Shown: one piece after another, positions 36,294 through 47,300 of the stretch | How the letters are laid out: the number at the start of each line of letters is the position of its first letter | How positions within the stretch are numbered: the first letter of the stretch is position 1 | Assembly (NCBI GenBank): GCA_964504335.1 | Contig: CAZDET010000031.1 | Location: 1-55,357 of the forward strand | DNA length: 55,357 bases | DNA from: CAZDET01 sp964504335 | GTDB taxonomy: Bacteria; Bacteroidota; Bacteroidia; Chitinophagales; Saprospiraceae | Direction: 5' to 3' | The notes under the pieces: model-generated | The model's database searches: none | What the model was told of the DNA's origin: nothing | Seen by the model: only the letters and a program-made list of their open reading frames with translations | Program-made: the position numbers and the translations under genes

Positions 36294-36368
36294 TACTTTG
36301 GTCTTTTGGTTTTTTGGTCTTTTTTGAGTTGTTCTGAATTCTAATGGGTGTGGGGCAGCTTGCTGAGC

Positions 36369-36890
36369 CTATTGATTGAGGTACTTTTTGGGGATTTCTA
36401 CGCCGTTTGAATCCGTGGTCCAAATGAGGTTGGCGATCCACCAGCGGTCGTCCACGTAGACGAGTTGATAGCTGTTGATGCCCCGGCCTTCCTGGCCTTC
36501 GCTGTCTTTGGAATAGAAGCTACTGAATACGGTGGCCAGGCCGTTGTACTCCTCGATGATTTTGCCGGTCTCGTATTCCACATAGCCGGCCTCGTAGTAC
36601 GGGTCTTGCAGTAATTCCAGGAATTCATCGATAGAAACGGTTTCTACGAGTACCGCCATTGAATCGACCGGATGGTTGAGTACCGTCAGTTGAGCGGTGG
36701 GTAGAAATAGGTTTCGGAGGGCCTCGAGCTGCGCCGATTCGCCGGGAGCTCTGGATACCAGACGATGAACCTCCGCAATAAGGCCGTCAATCGAATGAGT
36801 GGTGGAGGTATGTTGTGCATTCCCATTCTGAGAACTCAGGGAAATAAGGGCCAAGAACGGCAAAATATAGTAGCTGTTTTTGATACGCAT
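36369..36890 (-). CDS. Secreted NTF2/SnoaL-like protein
   Basis: 173 residues with a signal peptide ending near SSQNGNAQ. The rest has the NTF2-like pattern: N-terminal helix (IDGLIAEVHRLVSRAP), FLPTAQLTVL, EFLELLQDPYYEAGYVEYE and final strands SYQLVYVDDRWWIANLIW. Bacteroidota carry many such periplasmic proteins of unknown function. It lies 66 bp downstream of the CHAT gene on the same strand and may be co-transcribed with it. Confidence 0.78.
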   Translation of the reverse strand: MRIKNSYYILPFLALISLSSQNGNAQHTSTTHSIDGLIAEVHRLVSRAPGESAQLEALRNLFLPTAQLTVLNHPVDSMAVLVETVSIDEFLELLQDPYYEAGYVEYETGKIIEEYNGLATVFSSFYSKDSEGQEGRGINSYQLVYVDDRWWIANLIWTTDSNGVEIPKKYLNQ

Positions 36891-36956
36891 GTACTGGATG
36901 TTCTGATTAGTACTAAAGAGATGACGATTTGAGGTATAGGGTTGGTAGTGCTCCCC

Positions 36957-39900
36957 TTACCGCCAATCGCCCACCAGCGAAAAGGCAGCCCAGTAGTACG
37001 GAAGTCTGAAATCCGTTTGATCGAGGGTGGGCCTTCGCTCCCGCAGTGCCAGGCCACGCGGATCGAAGCGGGTGGCAGAAGCATGCTCGGTAAGCTCTTC
37101 TCGGGTCAGTTGCATCAGCCGGCACTGGGCCCTCCGTAAAGCTTCGACTTTGGATAGGCCATTCTGCTGCCAGCCCTCGTAGAAATACTGGATTAAGAGG
37201 CTGGTCGACAGATCGTCTACCTGCCACTGACTGCCCAATACCGAACGAGTACCACCCACCAGTAATGCCCGGGTGAGGCCCATCAGCTCATCCCCTCGCT
37301 GCACCTCGCTGATGCCCGACTCGCAGGCGCTTAGCACAACGAGGTTGATGGGCATGTGGAGATCGAGAAAGTCTCTGGCACTCAGTACTGTAGTACCATC
37401 TTCATCCGCGGTAAGGATACCTGACTTCAGGGCATCTTCCGGATCAAAATACCCGTGGCAGGCCACGTGTAAAATAGATAGCTGTTCGGCACCATCGAGC
37501 CGGTCGAGGATGCGCCGGCGCGTAGATTCGTGATGAGCAACTGGCTCCGTGTGTAGCAACTGTGCTATGACCCTGGCTTCGTGAGCAGCAAAGGGTAAAT
37601 CTCCTTTCGTATCACCAATCACGATGGATTTCCTACCAAAATCTGAGTCCTCCCTGCCGAGAAGTTGCGCCAGCACCGAAGCACTTGGAGCGTAGATCAC
37701 CGGATGGCGTTCGATCAGCACTCCTGTAGACATTTGCAGGGCCTGAAAGGGAATGGCGTGCAGGGGGCCGTGGGGTACGATGCACAGCAACTCATCCGGA
37801 GCAAATGCCTCTTCAATCGCATCGACCAGCGGTTGCATAGGGCCCTGTAAAGCGTTTAACTGATCCAGCCCGGTTGACGGTCGGTGGAGGGCCTCCAGGA
37901 ACGTGGCGGCCCATGTGTCGGTTTCATCCCCCTCAAATAGTTGAATGACCAAGGGCTCCTCCCAGTCGCTTCTCACTACCATTGCAAAAGTGCCGGCAGG
38001 TTGGACCATGCATTCGATCAGCCCTCCCAGGCCGAACTGTCGGCAAAGATTTCGGCAGCCATCATAATCGATGATCTCCCCAAATAAGTTCTCCGCCTGG
38101 TTCAGCCGATACGCACTCAGTTGTTCTCGGTACACACGGACAGCAGTAGCCGCTCGCAGCACGGCCTTTTCAAATTGCTGTTTAGCCTGCGCCTCCAGCC
38201 CGTGCTCATCCAACATCACTGCGTTGAAATCAGGATCGAGTTGGCGCAGGCGCACCAGCAATTCGGGGGAGGGCCGATCCGCTTCCAGCAACCGCTGCAG
38301 GAGATTCTGCTTTTCGGTGGCGTCGCGCAATTGGGTTTCGAGCAGTTGTCCCTGTTCGTCGACGGGGATGCTCGAGGCCATTTCATCGACCAGCAGGCGG
38401 GCCCGGGATTGCTCCATCCAGCCGAAGGCTGCTCTGAATTGATGCAGGCTCAATGCACTGTAAATGGCAATTTCGTATGCCTTCGATTGCTGGACGGTCC
38501 AGGAAGCCCGTAGTTCCAGGTCTTTTCGCTCCTGACGCATTCGGTCCAGGAGGTCGATCGCCGTAGTGGCCGCCTCCAGAGCCGGCTGCGGAGCCTCACT
38601 ATCCCACATTGATAAGGCCCGCAACAAGTGGTATCCAAAGCGATCCGAATCGGACCGGGCGACTTGTTCGATGTCAATTTCATCCAGCAGCCCCAGGGCC
38701 GTGGCAAATTCACCCGCCGCTTGAGCAAAGGAAGCGGCATTGATGCGGGCCACCCATTTTCGCGATTCGTCGAGCAGGGGTTCGGCGGCGGCCAGATCCG
38801 ACAGGGCTGATTGCAGTTGCCCATGGCGTGCCAATATAGTAGCCCGGGTTACGAGCAGTTCCGCTTTCGCCCGTTCATCCGGATACTCCTGGAGCTTTTG
38901 TTCGGCCCGATCGAGTACCAGGAGGGCATCTTGATTTCGGCCGGCATTGCGCAGCGTTTGGGCTAGTATCGCGGCTTCCGACGGGGGGATACGATTGACG
39001 TGTTCCAGTAATTGATCCGTATCGGACAGGGCTTCACCTGCCTGTTCCATATTTCCCACCGCTCCCTGAATTCTGGCAAAAGTCATATCCACCAGATTAA
39101 TAGCTTCCTGCGCCCGGCCGTAGATGTGCATGTGCTCTATCTCGACGGCCCGATCGCCGAGTTGGGGATCGACGGAATCCGGCGCCTGTAAACCTGCCGT
39201 ACGGGGTTGGTATACTAATTCCTCCAGTTGCCTGGCTCGTTGGATGTGCTCCCAGGCGACTTGTAACCGCCCTTGCAACAACTCGAGATCGGCCAATAGT
39301 GCGTGTTGATAGGCGACAAAACAGGGCATGCCCAATTCCGCACCGAGTTTGATGCAGGCCCGGCGCGCTTGCGCTTGCCGGGCGTAGTCTCGCTGGCCGG
39401 ACGCATCAAACGCTTCCTTCAAATGCTGCAAGAGTTGGTGGAAGCGGGGCTCGGCCTTTAGAATCGGTTCGTTGGTCGACAGGAAAAAGGAATCGAAGCC
39501 AAACTTCAGGATCAGTCGATCGATTACCCACAGCAGGGCGGTATGTGCCTCCTCGTCGTTGGCTTGCGCGGCCATGGCGAGTTCTTCCAACCCGCGAAAA
39601 CACCGTTCGCCCGCAAGGCGTTCCTCCATCTGTCCGGGCATGGCACTGATCAGGGAAAGCCCCAACCACCGGCGGGCCTCCGTATCCGTTGCCCGCTGGG
39701 CGAGATAGGCATCGAGTTGATTTTCCGCCTCCAAAAATTCACCCAGTTCGAATTGGGCAAATCCCCGCCACTTCGCAATTCGAATATCGTCGGGGAAATG
39801 AATAGCCAACTCGGCGAGGCCCTCAAGCGCCTCCTCAGGACTAGCCGAACGATCTGCTAAATGGGCAAGGTGTTGGATTGCCGTCTCTGCATCACCATGC

Positions 39901-41228
39901 TGTACCAACAGACGTGCCAATGCGCCACGGGCTTGGTAGTCGTACGGGAAAGCAGCCATGGCCTGCTCGTAAAATTGCTTTGCTGCTTCTATGTCTCCAC
40001 TTTGGCGGGCCAGATCTCCCGACACGCGGTAGCCCATCGCCATGAGGGCATCATCGCCGGTGGCTATAAGCCGGTTCAGGGTTTGCTCAAGTTGGGGCTG
40101 GTCTCCACGTTGCTGGTACAACTCCAGGAGGTGGAAATAAGCCGCCGACCACATGGTCCAATGCTCGCGGTAGCGCCTGGTGCCGTCGGGGGTTCCGTCA
40201 TCTTGCGGTTGCTCGGCTTCCAGCAGATCGATGAGCCGTTCGAAATCGGCGATGGCGCGTTCTGGTGCCTGTGTTTTGGCCAGAAGCTGGCCCCTCAGCA
40301 AAAGGGTCTGCACGCGGTCGGGCTGTAGTTGCAAGGAAGCTTCGGCCATACGGAGAGCCTCCTGCTCGCGATCCAATTTCAGCAGAACATTGGCCAGGTT
40401 AATTCGCGCCCCAAAGGAATCATCCGGATCGAGTGGCAGGAGCTGTCGGTAGGCATCCGCCGCCCCTTCGAATTTTTCCAGTTCCACCAGCGCATTGCCC
40501 AACAGCCGCCAGATACGCTTTTCTTCAGGCTCCAATGCCACGATCCGGCGAGCCAGACGGGCCGACCACTCATATTCCTGAAAGTCGTAGTGGAGGGCAT
40601 ACAGCTTACTCACCAACTGTTGCACGACTGCCGCTCCAAACTGGCTAAGAGGCGGTTGGGGCTCGTGGATTTTCAGTTGCTCCGCTGCCTGAATCAAATA
40701 TTCTGCCGCGCCTTGATGCTCGTTCCTCTCCCATAATAACAGCCCGATTTCCAGGTAGGTATAAATGATCGCGTCCGGATTCCGGATAGCTTCGAAATAC
40801 CGAAGTGCGCGGGTATAGAGGTCGTAGGCAGCATTCGAATCGACGGTCAGCATTGCCTGCACCCGTAACAGGTGGGCCAACGTCGATACCGTATTTACGG
40901 ATACCTGCCGATTGGGATCAACTGCCTGTAATTGGTCGATACGCTCCAGCGCCTTGCGCAGCATCTCCTGTTCTTCCGCTGTACCCGGCAACTGCGCCCC
41001 CTGCGAAAGCAAGACTACTAATTGATACAACAGCTCATCCGATCGGGCACCAACTGGCAGGGTGGCCAGGCCATTTGCAGCGAGTAGGAGAGCGCTTGTT
41101 CGGGGGGCTTCCTCGTGGTAGTCTTTTTGGAGTAACAATTCGATCGTGGGGGCAGGATCTTCCAACGACTGTAATTGGTGGATAGCCTCGGCAGCGGGCA
41201 GGCGCAGAAGAGTATCGATTTGGTTCAT
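36957..41228 (-). CDS. TPR-repeat protein with C-terminal CHAT protease domain
   Basis: 1423 residues from the ATG at 41228; an upstream ATG at 41315 would add 29 residues unlike the rest. Residues 1-1000 are TPR and TPR-like helices (for example WRLLGNALVELEKFEGAADAYRQLLPLDPDD). Residues 1110-1423 are a CHAT (caspase-like) domain with both catalytic residues: His1258 in HVACHGYF and Cys1302 in VLSACESG, followed by GGTRSVLGSQWQVDD. No signal peptide, so cytoplasmic. CHAT proteins are proteases in defence and regulated death (TPR-CHAT of type III-E CRISPR, gasdermin activation). Here no gasdermin or CRISPR gene adjoins it, so the target is unknown. Confidence 0.92.
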   Translation of the reverse strand: MNQIDTLLRLPAAEAIHQLQSLEDPAPTIELLLQKDYHEEAPRTSALLLAANGLATLPVGARSDELLYQLVVLLSQGAQLPGTAEEQEMLRKALERIDQLQAVDPNRQVSVNTVSTLAHLLRVQAMLTVDSNAAYDLYTRALRYFEAIRNPDAIIYTYLEIGLLLWERNEHQGAAEYLIQAAEQLKIHEPQPPLSQFGAAVVQQLVSKLYALHYDFQEYEWSARLARRIVALEPEEKRIWRLLGNALVELEKFEGAADAYRQLLPLDPDDSFGARINLANVLLKLDREQEALRMAEASLQLQPDRVQTLLLRGQLLAKTQAPERAIADFERLIDLLEAEQPQDDGTPDGTRRYREHWTMWSAAYFHLLELYQQRGDQPQLEQTLNRLIATGDDALMAMGYRVSGDLARQSGDIEAAKQFYEQAMAAFPYDYQARGALARLLVQHGDAETAIQHLAHLADRSASPEEALEGLAELAIHFPDDIRIAKWRGFAQFELGEFLEAENQLDAYLAQRATDTEARRWLGLSLISAMPGQMEERLAGERCFRGLEELAMAAQANDEEAHTALLWVIDRLILKFGFDSFFLSTNEPILKAEPRFHQLLQHLKEAFDASGQRDYARQAQARRACIKLGAELGMPCFVAYQHALLADLELLQGRLQVAWEHIQRARQLEELVYQPRTAGLQAPDSVDPQLGDRAVEIEHMHIYGRAQEAINLVDMTFARIQGAVGNMEQAGEALSDTDQLLEHVNRIPPSEAAILAQTLRNAGRNQDALLVLDRAEQKLQEYPDERAKAELLVTRATILARHGQLQSALSDLAAAEPLLDESRKWVARINAASFAQAAGEFATALGLLDEIDIEQVARSDSDRFGYHLLRALSMWDSEAPQPALEAATTAIDLLDRMRQERKDLELRASWTVQQSKAYEIAIYSALSLHQFRAAFGWMEQSRARLLVDEMASSIPVDEQGQLLETQLRDATEKQNLLQRLLEADRPSPELLVRLRQLDPDFNAVMLDEHGLEAQAKQQFEKAVLRAATAVRVYREQLSAYRLNQAENLFGEIIDYDGCRNLCRQFGLGGLIECMVQPAGTFAMVVRSDWEEPLVIQLFEGDETDTWAATFLEALHRPSTGLDQLNALQGPMQPLVDAIEEAFAPDELLCIVPHGPLHAIPFQALQMSTGVLIERHPVIYAPSASVLAQLLGREDSDFGRKSIVIGDTKGDLPFAAHEARVIAQLLHTEPVAHHESTRRRILDRLDGAEQLSILHVACHGYFDPEDALKSGILTADEDGTTVLSARDFLDLHMPINLVVLSACESGISEVQRGDELMGLTRALLVGGTRSVLGSQWQVDDLSTSLLIQYFYEGWQQNGLSKVEALRRAQCRLMQLTREELTEHASATRFDPRGLALRERRPTLDQTDFRLPYYWAAFSLVGDWR

Positions 41229-41305
41229 AGCAGGTTTGGTTTCGGGTCTTCCACAAGTTCGCAAAATAATCCTGCAAGAAATCCGGTGGTACCAGGAGAG
41301 AGGGC

Positions 41306-41347
41306 TAAAAAGCACAGAGAGCCCCTCGCAAACGCAAGGAGCTCTCT
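41306..41347 (-). terminator. Rho-independent terminator of the GH16 gene
   Basis: On the minus strand AGAGAGC (41347-41341) pairs with GCTCTCT (41322-41316), extended inside by CCTTGC/GCGAGG with one wobble, and a run of five T follows (41311-41307). It lies 33 bp past the GH16 stop and before the CHAT gene start. Confidence 0.75.
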
Positions 41348-41379
41348 ATCTCTAACGGGGAATCGGGTGCCAATCTATC

Positions 41380-44300
41380 CTACCGCTGCAAAATCAATTG
41401 CTTCACCAAAGTAGCCTCATTCGTCGTCAGCCGCAGTTGGTACACACCGTCGGGGAGGTTCGTAGCGTCCAACTGACGCTGGTGGAAGCCGGCCCCTAAC
41501 AGGCCATTGTCCAATTCCGTAACAAGTTGGCCCTGTAAGTTGAAGAGGCGCAAGCTCGTCACCGCCGACTCCGGAAGTTCGAACTGAATGGTCGTTTGGT
41601 TGGCAAACGGGTTCGGGAAAACGGCCAGAGTTACCTGCTCTCCGATCGGATTACCCGCCGGCTGGCTGATTCCGAAATTGGTACCTAAACGGGCTGGCGC
41701 ATCGACTACTTCGAAATTAATCGTTTTAGCAGCGATGATGTCTCCGTTGCCTCCCGACTGGTCGTAAACCGTGGCCGTCAGTGTGTAAGCACCGGCCGCC
41801 AGGCTCCGGGACCCATTGCCGTAGAGCTCGAAGGGCTCGAAGTTTTCCGTTCGATTGCTCGGCTGCACGCCCGTCAGCGCAAAAACGACGCTGGCCGTGC
41901 GCTCATCTTCCAGAATGGCCTGGATGTTGAACCTGGTAGCTGAAGGATAATCCGCCAGATTGACCACCGATCCTTCTTCCAGGCTGGGGATCAGCACATT
42001 GCGATCGGCGTCTACTAAGGTCAGCACCAACGGATCGGGGGTAATTCCCGTCACCGTAAACTGGATCGTCTTCGGCGTTCCTTGGATGCCGGTCTGGCTG
42101 ATCGGCGTAGCCACCAGCGCGTAGCTGCCCGCTGCCAACGGCGTCGGCTGCCCATCGAACACCAGATAAGGCGGAAGGATCTCCACCAAATTGCTGCTCA
42201 CCGGACCGCTCAGATCAAAGGCCACCGAGCCCACTACATTGGGATCCGCAACTGCTTCGATGTTGATCGGGATGTTTCCAAAGGTATTCAGATCGATGAC
42301 GGCTCCATCCTGTAGATTGGCGATCAGCACATTGTCGTCTGCGTCGAGCAAATCGAACTGTTGGATAGTTACATCGGCAGACACGCTGAAGTTGATCGTT
42401 AGCGGAGTGCCGGGGTCTTCGGTGGAATTAAGCTGTCGAATTGGCGTAGCGGTAAGCGTATAGGCTCCCGGCTCCAATGCCATCGGGAAGGAGAAAACCG
42501 TGTAGGGTTCCTCGATTTCCGTCCGCTGCAGGCTGATCGGCCCGCTCAGGTCAAAGGCGACTCCACCGGCAATCATATTTGGCGTGGTGAGCGCCTGAAT
42601 GTTTAGTGGCTGGTCACCGATACTGTTTAAGTCAATGACGGCTCCGTCTTGCAAATCGGCAATCAAGGTATTGCCCGCCTGATCCAGCAACGCAAACTGC
42701 TCTACGGCAATGTCGATGATGACCTCAAATTGAATACTCAGCGGCAGGCCCGCCTCACCGTTGCCACCGCGTTGGGTGTAGGGCGTGGCCGTTAGCGTGT
42801 AGGAGCCCGCCGGTAGTCTGGCAGAACCGTTTCCGAAGAGCTCGTAGGGGATTACACTTTCGGTGCGGGTGGCATTTTTTGGCCCCGTTAGTTCCAGCAC
42901 GACACTCCCTACCACTGCCGGATCGGCAATGGCTTGGATATTGAAGTTAATATCGCCGGTTTGGTTGAGGTTGATCATATCGCCATCCGCCAGATCGGCA
43001 TCCAGTACATTGCGCGCCGCATCAACCAGTTGGAAGCCTTCGATCCGATTTCCATCAAATGCTTCGACTGTAACCGTAGTAGTGGCAGTAGCCGTCAATC
43101 CATCATTATCGGTGACGGTTACCGACGCCACGTACGTACCCGGTGCATCGTAGGCGTTGGTGGCCGTGCCGGTCGCATTGCTTTCGGTTGTCCCGTCGCC
43201 AAAGTCAAAATCGTAGCTCACAATGGAGCCGTCGGTATCCATCGAGCCGGTGGCATCAAAGGCCACTACCGAGCGTTCGGTAGTCGTGGAAGGATTGGCC
43301 GTCAGGCTAGCCATCGGTGGCTGTGGCGCGAGCGCATTTTCCGAGAAGGTCCAGAAATCCGTACGGAACGTCACATCCGCCCCCGAATTACTGAAAACAG
43401 CTACTACCATAGTGAGCAATTGACCATTGCCACCACAGCCGCCTGCCTTCGGATCGAACAGGCCGTTGCCGCCAAACAGGAAGCCATTGTCATCGAATAA
43501 TTCAATTAACGGAATGGAAACGAGCTGCCAGCCGCCGCCGCTGATGACTTCCGCTCCGGAATCGGGCGGGCCGACCGTCAGGTTGTACTGAAACTCATCG
43601 TCGTTCGGCGAATCGATGCGACCATCTGCATTATCGTCCTCCTGGAAGTTGATTTCCAGGATGTAGTCCTGGCCGGCATCCGGATTGATCCACAGGTTGA
43701 AAAAGTTGTAGCCCGTCAGGTCGGCCGGGAAGTTACGCCCAAAGCCGCCGAAAAAGCCGGGTACGCCACCCGAACCCCAGCCGGTTTGCAGGGAGAACGT
43801 TCCGCCGTTTTCCGGGGGCAAATCCCCGCCATTCGGGGCCAGGCCGCCACCACCAACGGCACCGCCGAAGGCAAACCAGCCGTTGGCAAACGGATTTCCG
43901 TGGTCCATATCGTCGAAGATCAGCGTTTGCAGGTCGCCCCCTTCACCCGTCAAGGGTACCTCGAGCGGGCTTTCATCCGCATCGCTACTCTCAATAATCA
44001 GCGTGGCATTCTTGGTGCCCATCGAGGATGGGGTGAACACGATAGCAATATCTCGGGAAGCGCCCGGTCCCAGCGTAAAGGGAACATCTCCGTTGACAAT
44101 ACTGAATTCCCCGACATCGGCTCCCTGCAGGTTCAGAGCGTTGATCGTGAGCATTCCGCCGCCCGTGTTAGTTACACTGACCGCTTGCTCGTTGCAACCG
44201 TCTACCACGACCGATCCAAAATCAGCCGGGGAAGGTGCCGCGGCAATATCCGGCATGGGAGGCTCGTCGGAGAAGTACCAATAATCCGTCCGGAAGGAGG

Positions 44301-47300
44301 CATCCGCCCCCGAATTACTGACGACGGCCACGATCAGGCTGAGCAGTTCTCCGTTTCCGCCGCAGGCTCCGAGGGTCGGATCAAATAGGCCGTTCCCACC
44401 GGTCAGAAAGCTATTGTCGTCGAATAGCGCACTCAGCGGGATGGTTACGAGTTGCCAGCCACCGCCGCTGATCACCTCCGCGCCGGAGTCGGGCGGACCA
44501 ACGGTGAGGTTGTATTGAAATTCATCGTCGTTGGGCGGATCGAGGCTCCCGTCCGCGTTGTCGTCTTCCTGGAAGTTGAACTCCAGAACGAAGTCCTGGC
44601 CGGCATCCGGATTGATCCACAAATTGAAGAAGTTATAATTCACCACTTCGATCGGGAAGTTGCGCCCGAAGCCACCGAAAAAGCCGGGCGTACCGCCCGA
44701 TCCCCAGCCGGTTTCCAGGGAGAAGGTGCCGCCGTTTACGGGAGGCAAATCGCCGGTATTGGGGGCAATGCCGCCACCACCGACTGCACCACCGAAGAAA
44801 AACCAGCCGTTCCCGAGGGGATTCCCGTGTTCGAAATCATCGTAGATCAGGATATCCGAATCTTCCCCGACTCCGGTGAGTGGCACGTCCAATACGCTGC
44901 TACCCGGATCGTTACTCTCGATGCGCAGGAAGGCCGCTCTCGGGCCGACGGCCATTGGGTTAAATCGCACCTCGACCGATTGGGAGGCTCCCGGCTCTAA
45001 GGTAGCAGGGCTCCCGCCACTAATTATTTCGAAATCGCCGCTGTTCGGGCCGACCAACGAAATACTTGTAATTACGAGGTCTTCATTGCCGCTGTTAGCG
45101 AGTAAAAACTCCTGCGCCGCACAGCTCCGGACGGAGACCGTTCCGAAGTCATTCGCCGGGGGATTCACAGCCAGATTCGGTCCGGTGGCGGAAGTGGTAA
45201 AGGTCCAGAAATCCGTGCGGAAGTTCACATCCGCGCCGGAGTTGCTGATCACGGCGACTACCACATTGATTAACTGTCCGTTGCCGCCATTTTCAGTGGA
45301 AACCGGGTCCAGCACTCCGTTACCGCCAAAGAGGAAGGAGTTGTCGTCGAAGAACGCACTGAACGGAATGGATACCAATTGCCATCCGCCGCCGCTGACC
45401 ACTTCGGCGCCGGAGCCGGGAGGGCCAACGGTAAGGTTGTACTGAAATTCATCGTCGTCGGCATTGACGATGGCCCCATCTCCGTTATCGTCCTCCTGCA
45501 AATTGATTTCCAGCAAGTAGTCTTGGTCGGCGTTCGGGTTGATCCAGAGATTGAAAAAGTTGGCTCCCGAGAGATCCACCGGATTAGTCCGTCCGAAACC
45601 ACCGAAGAAGCCGGGGGTACCGCCGGAACCCCAGCCGGTTTCCAAAGAGAAGTTGCCGCCGTTTTCCGGGGGTAAATCCGCCGAGTTGGGGTTGAGACCG
45701 CCGCCGCCGACCGCGCCGCCGAAGGCAAACCAGCCGTTTGCGAACGGATCGCCGTGCTCCATGTCGTCAAAGACCACTTCGGTTGGTGCTCCGGCTTCGG
45801 AAATAGTGATCTTATTGAGATTGACGGCCACGCCTTCAAACCGTACGCGCATTACCTGTACGCCTGCATCGAGTGGGACATTCGGGATCCGCACATCGGC
45901 CCAGGTCTGAAAGCCACCGGTAGCCTCGAAGCTGACGGGGCCGGTTCGGTCAGCCCCGTCGAATTCTAAGCGGATGGGGCCGGTACTATTCAGAGAGGCC
46001 ACTCGCAAATCGATGTTGTAAGACCCGGTCTCCGCTACCTCGATCGTGTATTCCAGAAATTCTCCCACTTCCGTGAAGCCCACGTTCAGTCCGCCGCCTT
46101 CATCGGCAGTGGCCTCCAGATCGACGCCTTCGTCGGATCGGAAAATATTGCCGGCAAACCGGCTGCCGCTATTCAATTCCGGGGCCGAATCGTTGTAGGC
46201 AACATCCTGCCCGCCCACATCGTAAAACTCCGCTTCGACTACTCCGGGGATCGGCACTGGGCGCATTGAATAGGGGCCCTGAGTAGACGAACCCACCGAC
46301 ACGTCGATGAAATCCGAGTAATTGATCTTCCCGGCCTCGTCGGTAATCTTGGCTCTCAGCCGGTATTGCCCTTCCGCTACATTGGCCACAGTTATCTCGT
46401 GGGGGGCCGCCGTGGTTTCCCCCAGTTTGAATTCTCCCTGAAAGTATTCCACCTTGCTAATGCCCAATGGAGCGGACGGATCGGCAGTGATGGTCAAATC
46501 GGCGCCGGGAGCCGGCGTGGTGTTGCTCACCGATAAGTCCACGGTAGGAATGTCCGTACTTTGGTACACCCGCACGTAATCCACGATATATTCCTGCGGA
46601 AATACGGTGGACGCATCCGGATTGCCGGGCAGGTTGCCTCCTACGGCAAGGTTCAGCAGCAAGTGAAAATCCTGATCGAAGGGTGCCGGGTAGGGCCCGC
46701 CGTTCGACCACCAGATCGTTTGCGTGGCGTACAGTTCATTATCTACGTACCACCGGATTTCCCCTGGCTCCCACTCCATGGCAAAGGTGTGAAAGTCGTC
46801 GTTGAAGGTACCACTGGGTAAAAAGTAATCGATGGACGTGTTCAAGTTGTTAGGAGCTGGTTGCCCGTAGTGAATGGTGCCGAATACTCGGTTGGGATCA
46901 CTGCCGATGTATTCCATGATATCGATCTCGCCGCTGGCGGCCCAGCCTCCGTATTCGCCCGGCCCGGTGAAGAACATCCAGTAGGCAGGCCAAATCCCCT
47001 GGCCGATTGGCATCTTGGCCCGCATTTCGAACCGGCCGTACTTAAAGTCTTGCTTGTTCTCGGAGATCATCCGGGCGGAGGTGTAGTCGTATCCTTCCAC
47101 CGATTCTTCCTTTGCCGTAATGGTGAGGAAGCCGTTGGCTACGGTAGCATTTTCGGGTTTGTAGAACTGCAGTTCGTTGTTTCCCCATCCGGCCGGTAAT
47201 CCGAAATCGGTCCCGTCGCCGGTGAGGAGGGTCCAGTTGTCCGTGTTTACTTCTGTACCGTCAAATTCGTCTTCAAAAACGAGTACGCCTCCGGTAAACC

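Noticed and set aside
36299..36330. Phase-variable tandem repeat (GGTCTTTTGGTTTTTTGG)
   Set aside because: Only a short low-complexity T/G run after a stop codon, no exact tandem units; more likely terminator-like sequence.
36957..41228. Idea that the TPR-CHAT protein and the TIR-STAND protein form one defence island
   Set aside because: They are separated by 34 kb of unrelated and partly core genes (nadK, anmK), and share no promoter motif.
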